From Pseudoduganella rivuli (GTDB lineage: Bacteria; Pseudomonadota; Gammaproteobacteria; Burkholderiales; Burkholderiaceae_D), in assembly GCF_009674485.1 (NCBI RefSeq), contig NZ_WKJJ01000011.1, forward strand, positions 1 to 64,000: a stretch of DNA of 64,000 nt, read 5' to 3'. Numbering within the stretch: position 1 is the stretch's first letter; the number at the start of each line of letters is the position of its first letter. The notes below the pieces were generated by a model. It was not told where the DNA came from. It made no database searches and was given only the letters and a program-made list of their open reading frames with translations. Positions 58,901 to 64,000 of the stretch are shown here, piece after piece. A program made the translations under genes and the position numbers.

Positions 58901-60736
58901 CTACGCCGTGACTTGCTTCTGCGTCTGGTACAGGCGCGCATAATGGCCGCCTTTGGCCAGCAGCGCGTCGTGCGAGCCCGATTCGGCAATGCGCCCCGAC
59001 TCCATGACGACGATGCGGTCGGCCTTTTCAATGGTCGACAGGCGGTGCGCGATGACCACCGTGGTGCGGCCCCGCATCAGCACTTCCAGCGCGGCCTGCA
59101 CCTGGCGCTCGGATTCCGTATCGAGCGCGCTGGTGGCTTCGTCGAAGATCAGGATCGGCGCGTCCTTGTACAGCGCGCGCGCAATGGCCAGGCGCTGGCG
59201 CTGGCCGCCCGACAGGCGCAGGCCGTTTTCCCCCACTTGCGTCGCGTAGCCTTGCGGCTGCTTCATGATGAAGTCGTGCGCATAGGCTGCGCGGGCCGCC
59301 GCCTCGATCCGCGCCGGATCCGGATTCGCATCGCCATAAGCGATGTTGGCCGACAGCGTATCGTTGAACAGCACCACGTCCTGGCTGACCAGCGCGATCT
59401 GCGCACGCAGGTCCGTCAATTTATAGTCGCGCAAATCGTGGCCGTCGAGCAGAATGCGGCCGTCACCCACGTCATAAAAGCGCGGCAGCAGGGCCGCCAA
59501 GGTGGTCTTGCCGCTGCCGGAGCCGCCCACCAGCGCCACGGTTTCACCGGCGGCGATATCGAGCGACACGTCGCGCAGCGCCGGCGCCGCGTCCGGGTCG
59601 TTGGCGTTATAGCGGAAACTGACCGCCTGCACGGCGATGCGGCCTTGTGCCCGTGGCAGCGGCAGTGTGCCTTCGTCGACTTCAGCCGGGGCATCGATCA
59701 GTCCATACACGGATTTCGCCGCGGCCAGGCCCCGTTGCAGCGGCTCGTTCAGCTTGGTCAGGTTTTTGATCGGCGACTGCATCGCCATCAGCGCCACCAT
59801 GAACGCGACAAAGGCGCCCGGGCTCAGCGCGCCGGCCTGCGCCCGCAGCAGCGCAAAATAAATCACGGCCGACAGTGTGATCCCCACCAGCATCATGATG
59901 ATGCCGGAGTTCAGCGCCGCCGTCGCCGAATGCTTCACGGCCAGCTGGCGGTTATGCTTGACGACCTGGTGGAAGCGCTGGTGTTCGAAGCGCTGGCCGC
60001 CAAAAACCTTGACGACGCGCTGGCCGCCGATGCTTTCATCGAGCACGCGCGTCAATTCGCCCATCGACGCCTGCGTGTCTTCGGCCAGCCGCCGCATGCG
60101 GCGGCCCGCCACCGTCACGACCGCCGCCACCAGCGGCAGTAAACCCATGCAAAAGCTCGCCAGTTGCCAGTCGGTGGTAAACAGCACGATCAGGTAGCCG
60201 ATGGTCAGCACGGAATCGCGCACGAACACGTTGAACACCGACAGGCCGGCCTGCGCCACCTGGGTCGCATCGTACGCCACGCGCGACAGCGTGGTGCCGG
60301 TCGACGCCTGGTCGAAATACCGGTTCGGCAGGCGCAGGATGCGGGCAAACATGCTTTCGCGCAGGTTGGCCTGGACCCGGTTGCTGAGCCACGATGCGCC
60401 ATAGTCGCCGGAAAAACTCGATACCATGCGCAGGCACGCCAGCGCCATGATCACCAGCGGAATGCTCCACAGCGCGGCCTGCGCCGGATCGCCCGGCAGC
60501 AAGCGGTCCATCCAGCCCTGCACGGTGGCCAGCAGCCCCGTTGCGGGACCGTCGGCGGCGCCGCCCAGCGCCGACGTCGTGCCGGGGCGCAGCGCATCGA
60601 CCACGTTTTTCAACTGGCGGATCAGCATCACATCGGTGGCGGAGGCCACGCCGATCGCCGTCAGCGTGGCAATCATGGCGCCGAGGTAAGGACGGAATTC
60701 GCGCAGCAGGCGGAAATAGAGTTGGCGGGTTTGCAC
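58901..60736 (-). CDS. msbA: Lipid A export ATP-binding/permease protein MsbA
   Basis: A 611-residue half-size ABC transporter that flips lipid A-core and phospholipids across the inner membrane. The N-terminal half has six helices (SATDVMLIRQLKNVVDAL at the beginning), the C-terminal ATPase has Walker A GGSGSGKTTLAALLP, the signature LSGGQRQRLAIARAL, Walker B ILIFDEATSALDTES and the switch His in VVIAHRLSTIEKADRI. Length matches MsbA. It stands alone, without the waaA or lpxK gene often next to it. TAA is followed at close range by the AI-2E gene stop. Confidence 0.94.
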   Translation of the reverse strand: MQTRQLYFRLLREFRPYLGAMIATLTAIGVASATDVMLIRQLKNVVDALRPGTTSALGGAADGPATGLLATVQGWMDRLLPGDPAQAALWSIPLVIMALACLRMVSSFSGDYGASWLSNRVQANLRESMFARILRLPNRYFDQASTGTTLSRVAYDATQVAQAGLSVFNVFVRDSVLTIGYLIVLFTTDWQLASFCMGLLPLVAAVVTVAGRRMRRLAEDTQASMGELTRVLDESIGGQRVVKVFGGQRFEHQRFHQVVKHNRQLAVKHSATAALNSGIIMMLVGITLSAVIYFALLRAQAGALSPGAFVAFMVALMAMQSPIKNLTKLNEPLQRGLAAAKSVYGLIDAPAEVDEGTLPLPRAQGRIAVQAVSFRYNANDPDAAPALRDVSLDIAAGETVALVGGSGSGKTTLAALLPRFYDVGDGRILLDGHDLRDYKLTDLRAQIALVSQDVVLFNDTLSANIAYGDANPDPARIEAAARAAYAHDFIMKQPQGYATQVGENGLRLSGGQRQRLAIARALYKDAPILIFDEATSALDTESERQVQAALEVLMRGRTTVVIAHRLSTIEKADRIVVMESGRIAESGSHDALLAKGGHYARLYQTQKQVTA

Positions 60737-60862
60737 TGTGAATCTTGTTCAGAACGAAAGTGTGCATTGTACCCGCCTTCCCCGTGGCAGCACATGGGCA
60801 GGCGGGGATTGACCTTGCGCAAAAGGCATGTTTTACTTGGGCGAACCTTTCCTGGAGGCAGT

Positions 60863-61675
60863 TTGCGCCACCCGCTCCGCTTGTTCCGCCATTCCCACCC
60901 TCGCGCCCTGCTGGCCACCGCTGTGCTGGCGTTGGCATGCCAGTCCGCCATGGCGGCCGATACCCTGGTCTTCGCCTTTGAAGAATTGTTGCCATGGAAG
61001 ACACGCACCCAGGGCGGTTATGGCGGCGCGTATACGGAAATCGTCCGTGAACTGGCGCGGCGCGCGGAGATGACGCTGGAATTCCGCAACTGCCCGCTGA
61101 AGCGCTGCCTGTACATGCTGGAACAGGGCCACGCCGACGTGGCCATCGGCTTGCGCGACACGCCGGAGCGGCGCCGCTACCTGAATTTCCTGAAAACGCC
61201 CTACCGCGAACACAGTTCCGACAAGGTGTTTTATATCCTGCGCGACCAGAGCCCGGACATCCGCAGCTATGAAGACCTGGCCAAATTGCGTATCGGCGTC
61301 ACGTCCGGCGCCACGTATTTCGATCCGTTCGACCGCGACACGGCGCTGGCCAAGGAAGACGTCCCGCAGACGGAATCGAATTTCCGCAAGCTGGCGCTGG
61401 GGCGGCTCGACGCCGTGGTGGTGCCGGAAGACCAGGGCGAGGCCCACGTGGCCCGCCTGGCCTTGCGCAACAAGGTGACCAAGGCGGCCTATCGCGTGCC
61501 GGATCCCAGCCCCCGCTCTGTCGCCGTGTCGAAAAAGTCCGTCGACGCCGCCACCCTGGACAAGCTCGAACGGGCCATGGAGGGCATGGTGCGCGACGGC
61601 ACGCTGGCCGCCCTGATCAAGCGCCACTATTATGAGGCGCTGAACGTCCCGCTCGATTCCGTGCGTATCCGCTGA
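60863..61675 (+). CDS. Periplasmic solute-binding protein, family 3-like
   Basis: A 270-residue exported protein of the SBP_bac_3 type, likely to bind a small polar molecule. The signal peptide ends QSAMA, followed by DTLVFAFEELLPWKTRTQGGYGGAYTEIVRELARRAEMTL and IGLRDTPERRRYLNFL. I chose a TTG start at 60863 because GGAGG lies four bases before it; the in-frame ATG at 60794 would add 23 residues without a ribosome site. No ABC transporter genes are nearby. It resembles the two proteins at 39496 and 40328. Confidence 0.75.
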   Translation: MRHPLRLFRHSHPRALLATAVLALACQSAMAADTLVFAFEELLPWKTRTQGGYGGAYTEIVRELARRAEMTLEFRNCPLKRCLYMLEQGHADVAIGLRDTPERRRYLNFLKTPYREHSSDKVFYILRDQSPDIRSYEDLAKLRIGVTSGATYFDPFDRDTALAKEDVPQTESNFRKLALGRLDAVVVPEDQGEAHVARLALRNKVTKAAYRVPDPSPRSVAVSKKSVDAATLDKLERAMEGMVRDGTLAALIKRHYYEALNVPLDSVRIR

Positions 61676-61691
61676 GCAGGCGGCCCCGCTG

Positions 61692-62570
61692 ATGGATACC
61701 ACGCTGTCGCGCGCCAGCGCCCTGTTCCGCCTGCACCTGGCCGCCATCCTGTTCGGCAGCACGGCGCTGTTTGGCGAAGCCGTGCAGACCGGGCCCGTCG
61801 CCATCGTCTTCGGCCGCACCGTATTTGCCGTGCTGGCGCTGTCGGCGGTGGCCGCATGGGGACGGCGCGCGCCGTGGCGGGGACTGGCGCCGCGCGGCAT
61901 CGTGGCGCTGTGCGTGCCGGGCGTGATGCTGGCGCTGCACTGGTTCACCTTCTTCCAGGCCGTGCAAGATGGCGGCGTGGCGCTGGCCACGCTGGGTTTT
62001 GCATCCTTTCCCGTGTTTGTCGCGCTGCTGGAAGCGGTGATCCTGCGCGCCCGGCCGCCGGCGCGCGACATGCTGGTGCTGTTGCTGGTCACGGCCGGCA
62101 TGGCGCTGATCACGCCGCGCTTTTCGCTGGCGGACGCGGGTACGGCGGGCCTGCTGTGGGGCATCCTGTCCGGCGCGATTTATGCGGGCATCGCCGTGTT
62201 CAACCGCTACCGCGCCCCCGCCGCCACCAGTGCGCAATCGTGCTGGTGGCAATGCCTGGCCGCGTGCGTGGCGATTTCTCCGTTCAGCACGGGCGCGATG
62301 GCGGGACTGGCGCTGCGCGACTGGCTGCTGCTGGCGCTGCTGGGCGCGGTGTGCACGGGCCTGGCGTACACGATATTCCTGCAAGCGCTGGACGCCGTGA
62401 AAGCGCAAACCGTGGCGGTCGTCATCAGCATGGAACCCGTGTATGCCATCGCGCTGGCGTGGGTTGCCTTCGGCGCCATCCCCGCTCCGTCCGTGGTGCT
62501 GGGGGGCGCGCTGATCATCGGCGCGGTCTTGCTGGCCAGCCTGCAACCGGCCCGGCAACATGGCGCTTAA
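61692..62570 (+). CDS. EamA/DMT family transporter
   Basis: A 292-residue inner-membrane protein with ten hydrophobic segments and two EamA repeats (LHLAAILFGSTALFGEAV; VLGGALIIGAVLLASL at the end). Such proteins export metabolites or amino acids. The gene starts 16 nt after the solute-binding gene, so they may be one transcript. The C-terminal motif ISMEPVYAIALAWVAFGAIP is the usual end of the second repeat. The substrate is unknown. Confidence 0.9.
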   Translation: MDTTLSRASALFRLHLAAILFGSTALFGEAVQTGPVAIVFGRTVFAVLALSAVAAWGRRAPWRGLAPRGIVALCVPGVMLALHWFTFFQAVQDGGVALATLGFASFPVFVALLEAVILRARPPARDMLVLLLVTAGMALITPRFSLADAGTAGLLWGILSGAIYAGIAVFNRYRAPAATSAQSCWWQCLAACVAISPFSTGAMAGLALRDWLLLALLGAVCTGLAYTIFLQALDAVKAQTVAVVISMEPVYAIALAWVAFGAIPAPSVVLGGALIIGAVLLASLQPARQHGA

Positions 62571-62622
62571 CCTGCATACCGGCGCGCCTGTCCACGCTTG
62601 TCAGCAAATGTAACAACTTTCC

Positions 62623-63300
62623 ATGTTGACAATTGTCAGTGCTACACTGAATCTCGTGAAAACCGAACCGTACCGCAGCCGGTCGCTCGCACCCGGCCTC
62701 GTTATTTCGCTGCTGATCCATGCAGGATTGGTGGTGCTGCTGGTCAACCAGAAGGCCACGCCACCGCATGCCCAACCCGCGCGCTGGCTGACGGTCAGCC
62801 TGCTGCCCACGCCCGTCCCCAAGGTCGCACCTGAACCGGTCCCGCAGCCGGTCGCGTCCCGGGTGCGTCCGCCCGAACAGCCGGCGCGCAGCGCAGCGAT
62901 CGCCAAAGCCGCGCCGACGCGGCGCCGGCCGCACAAGCCTGACGAGCAGCGCGAAAGCACGGCCATCACGATGATTCCCGCCGCGCCGCGTGCACCGGCC
63001 GATCCGCCCGATCCGTTTGCCGCGCCGGGCAAGCCGGAAGGGACGTTCGACACCACGGCCGCGCTGAAATCCGCCCGCAAGCTGGCCGTGGCCAAGGCCG
63101 GCAAGGATGATCCCGCCGTGGCGCAACTGCGCGACAAGCCCATCAACGAGCTGGCCAGTGAAAATGAACTGGGTAAAGACATCAAGCGGGGCGCCCGCCC
63201 CGGCTGTTTGATGTCCAATGCCGGCCTCGGCATCCTGGCGCCGCTGGCCATCGCGGCCCAGGTGCTGACCGATAAAAAAGACCACGGCTGCAAGTGGTGA
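62623..63300 (+). CDS. TonB-like membrane-anchored proline-rich protein
   Basis: A 225-residue protein with one N-terminal membrane helix (LVISLLIHAGLVVLLV) after a short basic segment, then a proline-rich periplasmic stretch (PTPVPKVAPEPVPQPVASRV), the arrangement of TonB-type energy transducers, but the C-terminus (residues about 140-225) lacks the TonB domain and ends with a helical region and KDHGCKW. Function is unknown. The ATG at 62623 has no ribosome site; a GTG at 62656 is an alternative start, in which case the palindrome at 62627-62638 would lie in the promoter. Confidence 0.65.
   Translation: MLTIVSATLNLVKTEPYRSRSLAPGLVISLLIHAGLVVLLVNQKATPPHAQPARWLTVSLLPTPVPKVAPEPVPQPVASRVRPPEQPARSAAIAKAAPTRRRPHKPDEQRESTAITMIPAAPRAPADPPDPFAAPGKPEGTFDTTAALKSARKLAVAKAGKDDPAVAQLRDKPINELASENELGKDIKRGARPGCLMSNAGLGILAPLAIAAQVLTDKKDHGCKW
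62626..62653 (+). promoter_or_regulatory. Palindrome with promoter-like boxes before or in the TonB-like gene
   Basis: The 12-bp perfect palindrome TGACAATTGTCA (62627-62638) overlaps a -35-like TTGACA (62626-62631), with TGAATC at 16-bp spacing. It would make a repressor site if the gene begins at GTG 62656. Confidence 0.4.
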
Positions 63301-63314
63301 CCGGCCCGGGGCTG

Positions 63315-64000
63315 TCAGCGCTCCAGCACCAGCGCCCCGTCGTCATGGCGGTGCAGGCACAGCACGACGAATTCCCGTGGCTCCGCCGGCGCCACGCCGA
63401 TTTCCATCCGCAGTTCACCGCGCTCAGGCCCTGCCGGTTCCCGCTTGACGCGGACAAAATACGATTCCGCCGGGGTCGCGCCGGCGCAGGCGCCGGCCCG
63501 GAACAACCGTAACAGCAGGTTGTCGACTGCCTGCTGCGCTCCCTGCCACAACGACGGCTCCCCGGATTCGGCCACGGCCCACCGGGTTTCGCGCTGCAGC
63601 GTCCGCTCCAGCATCAGCATCAGCCGGCGCGCCGACAACTGCCGCCACGCGCGGTCCCGCGACAACGTGCGGGCCGACACCAGTTCGACGCCGTCCGGTC
63701 CCCGCACGAAACAGTTCAGCCCCAGCGGCTGGAAGGCGTCGGCGCGGCCGGCCGGCTGCGGCTCCGCCAGCCGGACAACGGCGCGCGCCACGGCCGGGCC
63801 TGCCCGGACACCTTCGGCGATGTCGTCGCGGGCGATGATGCCGGCCGCCACCGCCGATGGCGGCAGCGGCCGCACTTGCCCGGTCGGTTGGGCGCCCTGC
63901 AACTGGCGCGACGGCACCAGCCACGGGTGGTAAGCGGCGCCCCAGCTGCTGCAAAACTGCGCACGCCAGCGCGAGGCTTGCGCCTGCGACAGGCCGGGCG
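63315..64000 (-). CDS. Contractile tail sheath protein, C-terminal part (cut by window edge)
   Basis: The reading frame stays open from the right edge to the stop at 63315, about 228 codons; the beginning lies outside. The C-terminal domain shows the conserved sheath pattern: AAYHPWL at the edge-proximal end, PPSAVAAGIIARDDIAEGV, then LVSARTLSRDRAWRQLSARRLMLMLERTLQRETRWAV and a final GELRMEIGVAPAEPREFVVLCL. This matches sheath proteins of myophage tails and of extracellular contractile injection systems (eCIS). The partial gene reads leftwards and is the last of its unit here. The rest of the cluster is outside the window. Confidence 0.8.
   Translation of the reverse strand, partial: PGLSQAQASRWRAQFCSSWGAAYHPWLVPSRQLQGAQPTGQVRPLPPSAVAAGIIARDDIAEGVRAGPAVARAVVRLAEPQPAGRADAFQPLGLNCFVRGPDGVELVSARTLSRDRAWRQLSARRLMLMLERTLQRETRWAVAESGEPSLWQGAQQAVDNLLLRLFRAGACAGATPAESYFVRVKREPAGPERGELRMEIGVAPAEPREFVVLCLHRHDDGALVLER

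Noticed and set aside
58913..60142. Open frame opposite to msbA (409 codons)
   Set aside because: Shadow of msbA; composition and lack of motifs exclude a real gene.

Overview
The window comes from a high-GC (roughly 65 %) beta-proteobacterial chromosome. The protein families and codon use fit an Oxalobacteraceae relative (Massilia / Duganella / Janthinobacterium type); this is inferred from family content, as no rRNA or other marker gene is present. Genes are densely packed on both strands. I saw no tRNA, rRNA, CRISPR array, insertion sequence or integrase.

Layout: 0.2-9.9 kb holds a class III adenylate cyclase with TolB-like and TPR parts, a DUF5710 protein, a Crp/Fnr regulator, an APC amino-acid permease behind a structured leader, a DUF2000 protein, an AraC regulator, a HigBA-like toxin-antitoxin pair and a large soluble Cache-Cache-CheW protein. 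10.2-19.1 kb is a compact operon for breaking down rhamnogalacturonan-I (PL11 lyase, DUF4861 protein, PL26/YetA-type exo-lyase, CE12 acetylesterase, GH43-like lipoprotein, SGNH esterase) with a good sigma-70 promoter. 19.1-24.6 kb has an endonuclease, a WYL regulator, a LysE exporter, a GFA protein, a histone-H1-like protein and an M20 peptidase.

24.6-28.4 kb is the most interesting block: three genes overlapping by 4 nt each that look like a Phc-type quorum-sensing system (PhcB-like fatty-acid methyltransferase, membrane histidine kinase, response regulator), divergent from a chemoreceptor. 30.4-37.9 kb has an oxidoreductase, a HAD-glycosyltransferase pair, a Cache-HAMP-PAS-GGDEF cyclase and a second chemoreceptor. 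37.9-44.5 kb contains all parts of a partner-switching pathway (HATPase kinase, CHASE2-SpoIIE phosphatase, STAS protein, MBL-fold protein) surrounding FecR, OmpA and two orphan solute-binding genes. 44.7-52.9 kb has a probable heme-oxygenase-like protein, a Cache histidine kinase, an NCS2 purine permease, an Lrp/ACT divergent pair, a LysR/SDR divergent pair and a DUF481 porin-like protein. 52.9-57.7 kb encodes a terminal oxidase (fused subunit I/III, subunit II with cytochrome c, two further cytochromes c). 57.8-63.3 kb has an AI-2E transporter, MsbA, a solute-binding protein, a DMT exporter and a TonB-like protein. The right edge cuts into the C-terminal part of a contractile tail-sheath protein, so a phage tail or contractile injection system probably lies just outside.

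Overall the window is dominated by signal transduction (c-di-GMP, cAMP, chemotaxis, partner switching, quorum sensing) plus one plant-polysaccharide utilisation operon, which suits a soil or rhizosphere bacterium.
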